A stretch of 64,000 nucleotides of DNA from Brachycybe producta (GCA_036925085.1 JAUPFP010000001.1:17674842-17738841), one strand, 5' to 3'; positions 22,077-37,000 are shown, numbered from the stretch's first letter. Notes: a model not told the origin generated them from the letters alone. Numbers and translations are program-made.

Positions 22077-25000
22077 CATACAGTGTGTGTGTGTGTTTAT
22101 ATATATATATTTATATATACAGTGCTGTGAAAAATAACTGCAACACTCAATATTTTTACAATTTATTCACTTTTCTGTGAAATTTAACCAGAGTATCATT
22201 TTTTATTACACTACAAACAGGTGTAAACATGACTTTCTTATATTCTGAACATGTTTTAGCTTTCAAAGTTAAAAAAAATTAAGAAATAATTATTTTACAT
22301 ATGCTTTTTTAAATTTCAAAATAACTGCAACACAATTTTGAAAATGTCATGTAATGTATGTGTTCAATGAATAATTACAAAAAAAAAATTAATTTAGTTC
22401 TAACAAAATTGGTGTTTTTGTCAACATACTATTTCAGTGACCTTAAAACTACCCTATCCTTCTCAAATAATGGTGTGTTTTGTGGTAAATATTTTTAATT
22501 TTGCTTATAGCTTGTTTTGTTCAAAATTTTCATTTGTATCAACATTTGTGTTGTTTAAAATGGCTAATACTGGAAGCACAACTCCTAGAAAATGAAGTAG
22601 TATGGTGACCAATTACCAACTTATTTGTTCTATGACAGAAATTGTCAAAAAAGTATGAGTTTATAAGTCAACAGTTTCCAAAATTGTGTCACAGTGGAAA
22701 ACCACTGGTCCTCGTACACCACAGAAAAAAGGCAATTCTGGAAGAAAACGAATTTCCAGGTGTGGTTCTGAAAAGTTTTTATAAAACTGTGTTTCCAAAA
22801 TTGTTTTTTCTTATTCAAACATTTGGCTGTGGAATGGCATTCCTCAACTAGAACTGTTGCTTGTGCATGAACTGTTTGAAGACACCTAATTGGAATCGGT
22901 TTGAAAGCTTTTAGGCCAGTTACAAAACCTTTTCTCACTGCAAGGCAAAGAAAATTAAGACTGGGATGGGCAAAAGAACATGCTAGTTGGTCCACTGAAA
23001 AGTGGAAAAATGTCACTTTTAGTGTTGAATCAAAAACTTGAATTATGCTGATGGTGGTCAAGTTGTGCATTGGAATGTTGGTGAATCAATGAGCCAGTTC
23101 TAGTTGAGGAATGCCATTCCACAGCCAAATGTTTGAATAAGAAAAAACAATTTTGGAAACACAGTTTTATAAAAACTTTTCAGAACCACACCTGGAAATT
23201 CGTTTTCTTTCAGAATTGCCTTATTTCTGTGGTGTACGAGGACCAGTGGTTTTCCACTGTGACACAACTTGGGAAACTGTTGACTTATAAACTCAAACTT
23301 TTTTGACAATTTCTATCATAGAACAAATAAGTTGGTACTTGGTCACCATACTGCTTCATTTTCTAGGAGTTGTGCTTCCAGTATTAGCCATTTTAAACAA
23401 CACAAATGTTGATACAAATGAAAATTTTGAACAAAACAAGCTATAAGCAAAATTAAAAAGATTTACCACAAAACACACCATTATTTGAGAAGGGTAGGGT
23501 AGATTTAAGGTCACAGAAATAGTATGTTGACAAAAACACCAATTTTGTTAGAACTAAATTAATTTTTTTTTTTGTAATAATGTCATGTAATGTATTCAAT
23601 GAATATTCAAAATTGTGTTGCAGTTATTTTGAAATTTAAAAAAGCATATGTAAAATAATTATTTCTTAATTTTTTTTTAACTTTGAAAGCTAAAACATGT
23701 TCAGAATATAAGAAAGTCATGTTTACACCTGTTTGTAGTGTTATAAAAAATTATACCCTGGTTAAATTTCACACAAAAGTGAACAGCATTATATATATAT
23801 TCCGTATACAGCATACATTCCTTCCCTCCTTCACTGTATTTGTAACGCTGTACAAACAAGGACAAAAACCTTGAAGCACGTCAGAATTTATATAAATTTA
23901 AATGAATAAATGAACCGCTTTTTTCTCAAGGTCAACTTTTATGTTGCACTCTCCCAATCTAAGAACCCAAACAATAGGAAGGACAGGCAAGTAAAGACAA
24001 TAAGATAGTCGTTTTCCCCGTCCCTTTTATGAGGATTAGCAACTTCTAATTGGTTTGTTTTGTGGTCTGACATCATATGCCCTGCCCTTTTCAATTTCTA
24101 GTTGGTTGATATTTGGATGATTTTGTATCCTCCTGTTTTTACATGCCTGTAACAATATTAAGTAGCTTATAAAAATGCAAGCAGACAAGGCCAATTCCTT
24201 AAGGACAACCGGACAGTCACACAAAATTAAACTAGATGCTCTCATCATTTATGACGGGTAACCACTCTAGTATAAAATAATAAATTTATAAATTTTGATT
24301 ATTTATAAAAAACATTATTAAAACAACTAGAGACGAAAAAAAGTTTATTGGGGAAGTATGTTGAACAAAAACAACTAGAGACTATGGGAGTATGTCGACT
24401 CAGAAGTGTATACATTGGTTTTGACATCAGCTTGTGCGAAATATGTCGCAAGTTTATTGCTCGTGTATTTGCACCTTTAGGTTTACAGTCAGAGAAAGGG
24501 GAAGGGTAAAAGGTTACAATATTCATTACATCATTAACACATTACATCAAGCTTTTTGAATTACAAAATCTATACAGATAACGATATGAAAAAAATTTTC
24601 CGTACGAAGTGTATTCATCGCGAACTATTTTAAGTTTCCCAGCATTGTTTCGCTTTTTTCAGCTAGGCAGGCCCGGCGTTAGGGCAAGGTGAGTGACGCA
24701 ACCACCTTGGTGCCCTTTTTTTTCGGAGCCCCGCGCTGCTGACTAAACATTTATTCCTGGCCCCGCTCATCGCTTGCTGCCTCGGGCCTCGCATACTCTA
24801 GGCCCGGTCCTGCAACTAGGTCGCGCCATGTCAGATAAAACAGAATATCGGATAACCGAAAGTCAGATAATCGAGACTATCGGCCACACTCAAAAACCAC
24901 AATTTGCACTCCAAATTCAAACAAATTTTTTTTACCGTGATTCTCGACGTTGATACGACTCTTCGATTAACTGTGAACGTTTCCTTCAAAGTAAGTAAGC

Positions 25001-28000
25001 TTTATTAAACTACAATCATCAAAGGCTTAGAGCATTTAAGTCGTACTTGAAGGACGTCTCCAAAGCATCCATTTCTTCTTTATGCCTGTTCTCTAGTCCT
25101 TCTAGCGACTTCTGCAACTGGTTTCTATCAAACTCAAGTCGACGTACCTTTCGTTAAGAAATATTAAAATTATTGCAGACATCGACAAGGAACAACCAAT
25201 CCGAGTCCTAAAAGGTTCTCGAATCTCCCGAATGTCGAATCTCAAATCCTTCATATAAAAATCCTATATTATTCATTAAGAAGATAAAAATAAATGAAAT
25301 CATATTAAATATTAAATTATTACTAATAATGAATCTAAAACAGTGTGGCACGCAGGGTCGCCACAAGGTGATATTGGTGATCCGGGTACCACCAAAATTG
25401 CAAGTTGTAACAAACGCCATTTTTAGAGTTAAAACTAACTTTACCAAAGTTTTTAACAAGTTTTTTTAGATTAGGATTCGAAAGATCCGAAAGACGAAAA
25501 AAGCGCGAAGATTCGAGCTTTCCAATCTCGAATGTTTTTCAAGAGGATTCGAGGATTTCGAATGACCCATCTGTAGAAAAGAGTAACTGTAGAAACGAAA
25601 CTAGTTATTCTAATGACTGTTACTCTACTGCAAGTTCGTTGCTAATGTAGAAAGGAACTGTGTCTGAGTTAGGCTAAATGATGGAAAAATGCTGAAAACC
25701 CTCCAGAAAATACAGTAGAATAACGTGTTTTCTCCCAGTTTGAAGTCACATAATGATTAATATAAAAATGATTTCACGTGCTAAGCTTATAAAAAGGAAA
25801 CATCGTGAAGCCAATAGATTAATACACGTGCTAATTATTTTGTTATTCTTCTAAATTGTTTTTAACGAGAGTTCTTCAAATGTTTGTCGGGTGGTTTTTT
25901 GGTCCTATGGGACTTAACATGGAGGTAAAAAACGGTCGGTTGGTTGTCGGGTGGTTTTTTGGTCCTATGGGACTTAACACGGAGTTAAAAAACGTACGAT
26001 TTTAAACGTTATTAAAAAATAAAGGATCTTTTCAAAATTTATAAAAAGGAAACATCGTGAAGCCAATACATGAAAGCACGTGGTAATTTTTTTTTTGTTA
26101 TTGTTCTAAATCGTTTTTAACGAGAGTTCTTCAAATGTTTGTGGGATGTTGTTTTGGTCGTATGGGATTTAACATGAAGTTAATACAATAGAACGATTTT
26201 GAACCTTGTTTAAAAATAGAAGGACCTTTTCAATTCAACTCAGTACACCTGCAATCAGCTCGAAAACCATGTGGCAGGGGGATTGCTCCCATTCATAAAC
26301 TACTGTCATTTAAACAGAATAGGACATCATTGTTAAATTGAAATTGTCCTAACAAAGGGCTACCTACTGGAAGAGAATTCCATAGTCGAATAACATTTGG
26401 GAAAAAAGACCAGAAATATGCATCAGTTCTAGCAGTTAATTCTTTGATGGCCTTTGAATGGCCTTGTCTACCCTTACGAGGATTTCTAGTTAATAAGCCA
26501 TTGAGCAGAGCAATGTTATCATCAGTCAGCAACTGTCCGAATAGGGCAAGGCTTTGCTCATTTCTTCTGGCTGTTAATGATTCCCATTGTAGTTTCTGGA
26601 GCATTGACGATACACTGTCGGTATACATATATCTTCCTTTCACAAATCTTGCAGCCCTACGCTGTACCATTTCTATTTCATGTTTTGAGTTACTTCTAAA
26701 TGGATTCCAAATTGGTGAACAATATTCTAATATAGGTCTAACTAGGCTAAAGTAACATACCTCTTTTACATTTTGCTTACAATGTTTAAGGGTGCGTTGA
26801 ACAAATCGCAGTCTTTGATTAGCTTTGCCAACTGCTTTGGTTATATGTTCTTTCCATAGCATGTCTTTTGATAAGGTTAAGCCTAAATAATTGATTTTAT
26901 CAACATGGGTTAGCTGAACATCCCCCATAGTGTAAGGTACCCTGCAAGGTTCATGTTGCATTTATATAAAGTGAGCACTTAAAGAACAATACTTTCCATT
27001 GCATTTTGTGCTTTACTGTATCTTGATTGAGCGATTGTGAGACTATTTCTTGCAATTTTAGTAACACTCGTGAACTAATATTGTCTACTCAAAACAACAA
27101 GATGGAGATGTATCTAGGCTCTTAAAAGTCTAGTCTTTAATTATACTTAAAAGCAGACTGAGTTCTTTTGAGTCTTTCTTTGTTTGTGTTTCAAAAAACG
27201 TCCACACTACTATGAAATGATTCGCAACAATGTATCAAAGTTTCCCACTTCGATGGGAGTCAAGAAAAGTGAATCTGAGCTGAAGCTATTCAGCCCCCCG
27301 AAACATTTCAACATTGTTGCGGGTCTGAATCGGAACTGACGCGATTCAGACCTGCAAACAAAGAATACGTGGTTATACAGAAATGTTTTTTTATCTAAAA
27401 CAAATTAATTTATAAAGAGTGAAAACTGACCAATAAAAAGAGAAGTGTGCAAGGGAAGTGCGGGTCAGTGCGGTTTAGTAATCAACTAAACCGCACTGAC
27501 CATTCTTTTGCACTTTCGTGGTTTCAACCTTTGTTTGTAGGTCCAGTGAATCTGCGGCTGCACTCAATGATTCCTCGCTGAACTTTACGTGCATTTCAGC
27601 AATCTGGGTTCTAATGAAAGCTAACTGAGATTCATATTCCATCGTAATGTTCGCTACATCGTTGAGTTGCACTTTCGTCAGATCGTTCTGAACGGACGAC
27701 GATGATGGCAACTTTGCTTGTGTAACAGTAGAAATAGAACCAGGTGCGACTGTTAAAAAATAAACAATGCAATTTCTAAAAAGTAAAATTCGAACTAGAA
27801 CGACAAAGGCAAAAAAAAACTCACTCTCAATCTGGTTTGATTTTAAGACAGACTTAACTTCAGCTTTGCTTCCACTTCCTTTTGGATCATCTTGACCAGT
27901 TGATTTGGACGATTTTGTTCCCAACCAATCCATGAAGTTACCACTTTTCTGTTCCGAATTTTTGGCATTTACCGTATCTACTGGAACACGATCGGCAATC

Positions 28001-31000
28001 GATTGTTGTTTTAATTCCGAATTTCCCAACCAATCAGTTTCGGATTTTACTTCAATGGTCCCAGATTGTGAGGCCAAATTGGCCCTTCTTGATCGGCGGT
28101 CTTTAACCGGCTCTGAATCATCGTTAGCAACCTGCAGAGGCGGTTTTGTTTGCACAGTTGCTTGAAGCAAACTTTTATCGTCTCCTAAATCAAGCCAATC
28201 GGAAGAGCTTCGTTTTGCGTGGCTGCCGCTTGATGGAGTAATGGCTGTCGACGGACGCTTTTCATCTTAAGAAAAAAGAAAATAGATTTAATAATACAGG
28301 AGTAATTAAACGTTTTTGTCATTTGACATAAGGTGGTGGCGGCAGTGGGAGCCAACCACACGCTTCCATGTCTATGTTCGACAATTCCTGGCCCCAAACA
28401 ACACTGCTTTGTCCCCCACTCTCCGTACACACCAGACCTTGCTCGAAGTGATTTTTCCCTGTTACTAGGGTTTCGAGGGACGTCCCGTATATACGGGATT
28501 GTCCCCTTTTTAAAGAAATGTCCCATGCACTGTCCAGAACGATATCGGGACACCTGATTGTCCCGTATTTTAGAACAAATAATCGGTATTGGATCGGTAA
28601 AAAAATGTGTGATCGGTACAGCATTACTTTTTTTTTGTTTCCAAACCAAATTTCAAAAAAATTGAACAACAATTTTTTTTAAATTCGCCACATCCAAAAA
28701 GTTTTGCGCCCTATGCAGCAGCCTACTCTACCTATTGGTAAATCCGCCCCCTCCGTGTTGTACATCACAAGTGAAGTGCAATGCAGTGAAATTTGAATTT
28801 ATGTTTTACCATTTAATTTCGTTGTTTCAACTGTTGGAGATATCCCTCTTCTTCCTTGACTTGTCCTTTCCAAAGGAACATTCGATTGGCTCTTTTCATC
28901 GACAAGTAAACTCAAAATGTCATCGTCGTCTCTTCTTGTGGAAAACGTGCCCGTCTTTGGCCTTTGATTATCGGCAACTCTCGAAGAAGTTGTTGGAACG
29001 TAACCTCCAAAAGACTTCAAATCTTCATTTAGCTCTTTGTGTTGCTTTGAAATTGATTCCTTCGAACCTTATAATAAATAAAATTTAAAAAGTCATTTTA
29101 CGTGCTTTCCAACGAAAAGTGTAGAACAACACTAGATAACTTGCGTATCTTTTGTTTCGGTTATATTCTGAAACGTTGCATAGGCTAAAGCAAAACCGAA
29201 CCAAAGCGAAACATAAAAATTCTCTGCAGATATGAAGAACTATGTAAATGACTTGATTTCAGATATGGAGGCACTTCGGCATGACGCCATTTTGGCGGCC
29301 ATCTTGGAAAATGGCTGACTTTCGTTTTTTCTTAATATCTTGGGAACCACAAGCCCAATTGATGTGTGGATTGTTTTTAAATATGTATGATAGTACACTG
29401 CACATATTTGATGTCATACATAATTAACACAGAACGTTTACATTTTTAGATATTATGACTTTTTTGAAAAATTTCATTAAAACATTGTGTATTTTGCTTT
29501 ATATTATTTTAAGCAGTACAGATGCGTGATTTTAACATTACATGTAACTTTAAGACACATTCATTGTGAACATCTTTCGTATTTAAATGTTAAGATTGGC
29601 CAATTATTTCCTGAGTTACATTAATTTTAGTAATGCTGTATTGTGATTTCTACTGTCCTGCCACGGTTTGAGCGTGATGCTAGGAGTTCTTTTCTTCCGA
29701 ACCCTGCAGTCCAGCAGATTTCACAAGAGGTCTCTCTTCTCTGTCGTAGTGCTGGTTATTCATTTGCAGATGCTTCTTAAAGCACCTGATAAGTATTATC
29801 TGCGTGATGGCCTTCACTTGACTACAGCTCGTAAGGATGTCTTGAGCTCTGTTCTCTGGAAATCTGTTTGTAGTCAAGTCCAGGGAAACTTCTAATCTCT
29901 AAATGCCCTGATTCTAGGAAGAAATCAAATCTAGTTACTGTACCTAAAATAGTTATTCAAAAAGAAACCCAACTTTCTAACAAAAAAATTTCTTCTAAGA
30001 CAGTTCCTCTGACCAAAAAAGAAAACAAGCTTACAAATAAATCTTTAAAAATGTTAATAATCAATTAGTATAAAAAATAAAGTAATTCAGTTTAGAGAAG
30101 CTGTAGAAAGCTACAATCCCAACATTATCTTCGGTAGTGAATCATGGCTAACTGAAGATGTTTCTTCCACAGAAGTTTTCCCCCAACAATTTAACATATT
30201 CCAAAAAGATCGGAACTTAATCAAAGGTGGAGGCGTATTTCTTGCTATCAATAAAAACCTTACATCAAAAAGAGAACCCCTTTATGAAGGTTATTGTGAG
30301 GCAGTTTGTTGTAGCATTTCACTTCATAATGGGGGAAACATTTTCTTATTTTCATTCTATTGCCCACCTTCAAGTGACGAGGAGGAATTACTCCAATTTA
30401 GAAAATGTTTAGATTCCTTATTTTCTAACCACAAACATGCATCAGTTCTCATTGGTGGGGATTTTAACCTTCCAGAAATAAATTGGAAAAATTATACTGT
30501 TGACGCCCAGTGCTCTAGTAAAAAATTAATAAATATACTGCTTGATAGTATATGCACATATTCCCTGGATCAACTAGTGCAAACCCCTACACACTGCACC
30601 AATACAACAGCTAATATTTTAGATTTAGTTTTTACAAACATCCCAGAAAATGCCAAATCAATTGAAGTTGCTGATGGCATAAGCGATCACAAAATGATTT
30701 ACTTAGAATTTGCCACCCAATTCAAAAAACTCCAATCAGCTCCCCGAAAAGTCCTACAGTACAATAAAGCTGATTGGGCTAATTTTAAGCTCTTTGTAAC
30801 AAATGAACTGAAAAATAAAAATAAAAGTGGAATATCAAAAGATGTAAACCAACAATGGGCATTGTTTGTCAGTGTCATTTCTAATGGCATAAATAAATTC
30901 ATCCCATTCAAAAATGTAAAATCAAGCTTGGAACCAATTTGGTACACCACTGAGATACGCCGCGCTCTTCGTGAAGATTAACATGAATGATACCATTAGA

Positions 31001-34000
31001 TTGCAATTTAATTCCCAGCGATGTCTTGTGAAACATTTGCTTAAAAAAGAACACAAACTTTACTAATAATGTCTTAGGGGCATCACTCCATAAAAATCCC
31101 AAGTTGTTCTGGAAATATGTAAAAAAAATGAACAAAATTCAAAATAATATAACTTCAATTATAACACCACTTGGTGATGTCTGTACTGACAAACAGGTTA
31201 TTGCAAGCACACTAAACTCCACTGGATTACAAAATTTTCTTTGTAATCTAGATGTTAATAAATCAGCTGGTCCAGATGAAATCTTGCCAAGATTGCTAAA
31301 AGAGCTGGCCACAGAAGTTAGCCCTTTTTTAAGTAAACTTTTCCAAGATTCCCTTGATAGTGGTGTACTGCCTATGGCATCGAGGCCAGCAAATATCTGC
31401 CCAATTTTTAAAACAGGAGATAAAAATTGTCCAAAGAACTACAGACCCATTTCTCTGACCTCCATTGTTTGTAAGACTCTCGAGCATATAATTTATTCTA
31501 ATACAATCAAGCATTTAAAAAACCATACATTCATGAAAACCAGCATGGTTTTCATAAAGGCAGATCATGTGATACCCAGCTAGCACTATTCATCCAAGAC
31601 TTGGATAGTAAGGGCGAATTTGACTTGGTATTTTTAGATTTTGCAAAAGCATTTGATACAGTGAAGCATTCACTACTAATTAAAAGAATGATGACTTTTA
31701 ACTTAAATAAACAAGTAATTTCGTGGACATCATCATTCTTATCAAATAGACAACAGGGTGTCCAAATTGATGGTGCTATGTCAGACTGGGCTAAAGTAAC
31801 ATCTGGTGTACCTCAGGGTAGCATTCTTGGACCACTGCTTTTCCTTCTGTTCATAAACGATCTGGCAGACAGATGCAACAGTATGATGCATTTGTTTGCA
31901 GATGATGCTGTTGTTTACAGGAGGATTAGGGATAATGAGGATAGTGAAGTCCTCCAAAGAGATCTAGACAGTGTTGAAGAGTGGTGCTCTGAGTGGCGTT
32001 TACAACTGAATAGGAGTAAATGCAATGTTATGTGAGTTTCCCGAAAGCAAGAATCTTGCATGGCAGATTACACAATGGGAGATGTTCAGCTAACCAATGT
32101 TGATACCATCAATTATCTTGGCTTAACCTTGTCCAAGGACATGCTTCAAAAAGATCATATAAACAAAGCAGTTGCCAAAGCTAATCAGAGGCTGCAGTTT
32201 GTCCAATGCACCCTTAAACATTGTAAAGAAAATGTAAAGAAGGTCTGTTACTTTACCCTAGTTAGACCTATCTTAGAATATTGTTCCCCAATTTGGAGCC
32301 CATTTAGAAATAACCTAAAACAAGAAATAGAATTGGTGCAACGTAGGGCTGCAAGATTTGTAAAGGGTCGGTATGCGTATACTGACAGCGTATTGTCTAT
32401 GCTCCAAGAGCTAGAATGGGAATTATTAGCAGGCCGAAGAAATGAGCAAAGCCTCGCTCTTTTGGGGTGTTTGCTGTCTTGTGATAACATTACTCTGCTT
32501 AATGGTTTACTAACTAGAAATTCTCATAAAAGTAGATTTGGGCAATCAAAGACTTTCGAAGAATTAGTGGTTAGGACTGATGCATAATTTTGGTCTTTTC
32601 TTCCTAATGTTATTAGACTATGGAATTCTCTTCCTGTGAATAGTTCTTTGTTAGGACGATTTTAATTTCATGATGATGTCTTATTTTTAAATAATGACAA
32701 TCAGTCGTGATTGGGAGCAATCCCCCTGCCACATGGCTTTCAAGCTGATTGCAGATGTATTTAATTTAATTGAATTGAATTGAACATGTATAACCTTTCC
32801 TATGCTTATTTAGCTAGCATTTTACATGCACAAAAAAAATTTCATGGAAGTCCCTTTATTTGCAGGTTGATTGGTTAGGATTTTAACTTAATTTATCTAA
32901 TCTGGGTATAGGCTATCTGCCATTTTCTCAGCCATGTCGCTAAAATCGCTGACTTTCAATATATTGGGAAGTAAAACTCCAATTAATGTGCACATGGTCT
33001 TAAAATATGCATGACATGATAATGTACATATTTGATGAGATACATAATTAGCCTAAATCATCCACATTTTGAAGTATAATTTCTTTTTTTAAGAACTTTA
33101 TTTTAAAATGGTGTATTTTGCTGCATGTTTTTAGATACAATGCAGATAAGTGGCTGAGTGGAGATAGCCTCTGCTTATCGTGCTTAGGGTCCGGCTTCAA
33201 ATCCTGACTTAGAGATTGTTGTTTGTCATAATTTCTCATTCAATGCAGAGTTAATGTTAGGCAACCAGTCGTAAAACACATTCTGCCAAACCCGAATCAT
33301 GTTGCATCTTTCATCATCATCATCATCATCATTTGACCATCCCCATACAGTGTGGGATGTGGTCCAGGGGAAAAAGGAGACAGTACAAAAAGTACTTAAG
33401 ATACTACATTTTCATAATGTTATACTGTTAATCATGTACATTAAGTCAGTGCACTGACCACAACAATATCACACTGCAGTGTACTTTAGCTCAGCACTTC
33501 AGTATGCATATTGACTGTGGATACTACTACCTTATTAGGTATTTTTGCAGTTACGGCAGTCCAAAGATTTAAATAATTCAAATTATCTATAGGATTTGTG
33601 GCCTGAAATAATTTACAATATTGTGCCACTCATAGAAAAAAACACTAGCCTTACACACAGTATATTCCAGGCACATACTGTTTCTGACAATGCTGGCATT
33701 TGCTTGACATGGAAAAAGCAGTACCACTTTACTTAAATACATTTTTACTCAATCTTAACTCCTAGAACTGCTTTTTTTTATCAAAACCTCAACATCATAC
33801 AAATGTTATTTTCATTTATGATAAAACAAGCAGATGTTTTGATATAAATTACTCAAGGAAGCTATTTTCAAGAAAGTTGTAGGCCTACTCTAGAAAACAT
33901 TCAACCATCACATGCTGCACTTTTACATGTGAAAAAAGCAATTTTCCAAGTTGGATTTGTCTGGCCTTATGCAATGCATCCAGAACCTACAATACAATTT

Positions 34001-37000
34001 CTTCTTCAATGCAGATGAAATCTAAAACAGACTATATGAGCCAAACTGGACCACTTTTCCAGAAGTGAGCAACAGTGTCTATGAGCCAAATTTCACTGCA
34101 GTGTGTCCTTGTGGTTGCCAGTGCAGACATAATGTACTTGCTTAACTGTGTGACATAACAAAAAATGTAATTTTTAAATACCGTTTGTATTAATTTAAAT
34201 AAATCATTGTATTAAATAAATCAAATGATTTTTTTAAATAAATCAAATGATTTTTTTAAAATAAATATTCACATTTGTTTAAACATTTAAATTATACAAT
34301 AAAAAGAAAACAGTTCCCGGCATTTTTCTTTATGTTTAAAAAAATAAAGTCCGGTCATAGTCCTTTCATTAATGCAGTATTTTTTCGGAAAATATGCTTC
34401 AGGAAGTATCCCCCAATTGACTGGTAGAAATCAGGGACAAATACTGTAGATATGAATAGTAATAGTAATCTATTTAAGAGCCTCAGAGGTAAACTATGTT
34501 AAGTCACCAAACCTATATTTTACATGAAGAGTCATTTGAAAGTTTTCCTCTTCATTGAAGGAATAGGACTTAACATGGTATAAAACCATCTAGCAGCCAA
34601 TGTGTAAAACTGTGGACTTAACACTGTTCACCAATGATAGAACTTGACAAGCTGTTTAAAAACACGAATTTTATATCTTATGGAGATAAATAAATTGTGT
34701 TTTGTTTTGTTAAGTGTCTTGACACAGTTTACCTCTGAGGCACTGATTTTCTTTGGGAACTGAAAAGGCTGCAAAGCTCGTGTTTATGTTCAGAATGTTA
34801 AATTAAAAGTGCTTGAAATTTATTATTTTCAAATTTGAATGTTTATTAACGTTTTTTTCTTATTTTGCAATTATTTTTACTAACAACTTAACAATTAACA
34901 ATGTTATTATTAAACATTTTTGCAAACATCTTCATAAAAAAAACTTAATATTTCATATAAATGAAAAAAAAAAAAAAATCTGATTTGATTTTTTAAAAAA
35001 AAAATCAAAAAAATCAGCCACCCTGCTTTAGATCAACCACATGGTCCATGTTTCGTGGGGGAAAAACGTAGAGCAGTCTCTACTTTTAATAATGAAACTA
35101 AATGAGAATCTGTGAGCCTATTCCTCGCCACGGTTTTCACAAGGTTCGTCCTGGAGAAAAAAACTGTTCACACGTGTATGTCGTTCCGAATATGAACAGA
35201 ATCCGAACAGCCAGATCAAAAATATTTGTATATTTGTTGTGGCTAACAAACCAGTGGTAAAATTCACTGGGGTCCTTGTTGCAGTCTTCAAATTTTTGTT
35301 TTAATTTTTGTAATTTTTTTTTTCTGCGATCCAGAAGTGGCCTGCGAGTACCCAGTTTGAGAAAACTGATTTAGACAAAGATTCAAAAATGTCTCAGCTT
35401 TGTCTACAAATGTTTAAAAAAGATTTGCTCATAAGTTTAGTATAAAAAAGACACCAGAAAATACTAACATGTTCGTTGCTGTCATGATAGCAACTATCGC
35501 GAGAACTATCATTGTGAAAACCACATGATAGTTAGTCACTGTAGCGATAGCACTATCACACTATCTCGTTTGACTAGATAGTTGATAGTACCATTGCGAT
35601 AGTAATAGTTGTTGAGTGACCGCTTGTAGGGAAATATCCACTTTGTAGGGAAATTTGGTTTCTGGAGGGAGAGGTAACACTATTGTTGACTCAGTGATAT
35701 CTGTGAAGTAGACGTCACACTGTCATGACAGACAACTATCAAGTTCATTATTTATTAAATTCGGTTTATTTGAAGTAAACTTAAAATCCCGTAGATTAAC
35801 AGAAAGCGGAATTGGCATAAATGGAAATTTTGAACATTTTCGTTTGAAGATAATTTTATCTCGAAAAAGGATTCCGCGGGATGCCGAAGTTTGAAGACCG
35901 CTGAAGTAGTGGATCATTTTGATTCGTACTTGATTTAATTAAAAAAAAAATACCTTCCAATTGACGATATTTATCGCCAAGAATGAAATCTTGTTTAGCA
36001 GAACTCTTCGGTGTTGCTATTTCGCTTTTAGCCAAAAGATTATCTAGAATGTTGCTTGGTTTTCTGGCTGGCGGTGGTGAATCTGGCAGAAACGAAGTGT
36101 CCGAATGTTTAGAGTTGAAATTCGACTTTTTTCCTGTATAATTAATTATATATATAAAAAACAAATACAACGTCATAAATAATTAGCAAAAATTTAATAA
36201 AGTTTAGGCTCTAATAATAGGGGGTCGACAGATAAATTCGGATCAGACGAGTAAAACCGTAAAACCGTTTGTTTATATATCTTCATCAACATTTTTAATA
36301 CCAATTATTGTGACAACCCAGTTTTGCTCTTTAGTTGGAGCAGACTAAATCTCCTGTGTCGTCTGCTAGGCTGGCTATTTAGCTGCCAGGCAGACGACAA
36401 AATGGCCAGCAAGGGTCACTGTCCTCCCCCAGGTGGAGCAGCCTGGGGGTATATAATGGCGGCGGCCATTATATTCTGGGCAGTGTGTGTTAGACCCTTC
36501 ATGCTTAGTGCATGTGTTTTTGGTGCTCCAAGTCATCAGGTGGCCAAGATGGCCACCATTCATCTTAATCTTTTGTGTGGTTTAGGTGTGTTACACCTTA
36601 GCTCCTGGCTGGATTAGCCAGGAGATATCCTTGCATCTCTAAAAGGGGTCATCTTTTGTTTGCTCTCTGCTGGACTAAGCATCCAGCAGATATTGCTTAT
36701 TGAGTGAGTGTTTTTACATTTATTCCATTGAATAAATACTTTATTATTTTCACTCATACACACTGTGTCCGTGTCATTATTATCTGGGGAAGTATCCGCG
36801 GGGAGGGTGGGGGTTTCCGGTGGGGGGACACCGGAATCATCACCGTCCTTCATCCGTCGTTTTCGGCCGGTGCTTCGCGTCGGTGTCCACGGTGAGATCC
36901 ACCGGGGGTTCACCGTGGATTCTCGCGTCGGGTTCGTCGGTCTTTCGTCCGGCGACGTGCGGCGTGTGGGACCTCCGACCGGTGCCACCCAGGGCACGGG

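Larger units (their letters stand above)
29640..32790 (+). mobile_element. Decayed CR1/jockey-type LINE
   Basis: Pieces in order: an ORF1 remnant (29668-29895), an AP-endonuclease domain (30061-30981), RT (31104-32035), a C-terminal domain (32060-32587), a 3' UTR and a (ttgaattgaa) tail at about 32757-32785. There are several frameshifts and stops. The element is antisense to FBF1 in intron 3. A younger-looking truncated relative lies at 26229-26965. Confidence 0.88.

Noticed and set aside
21938..22180. Tyr/Ile repeat proteins over the TA tract
   Set aside because: Artefact of a (TA)n microsatellite read in all frames.
28455..28620. Palindromic gggacgtcccgtatatacggga block as a defined transposon
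   Set aside because: Looks like an old repeat end, but I found neither a second terminus nor a target duplication.
33141..33212. Functional tRNA gene
   Set aside because: A- and B-box-like words are present, but I could not form a proper cloverleaf and no Pol III terminator follows at the right place; better seen as a SINE head.
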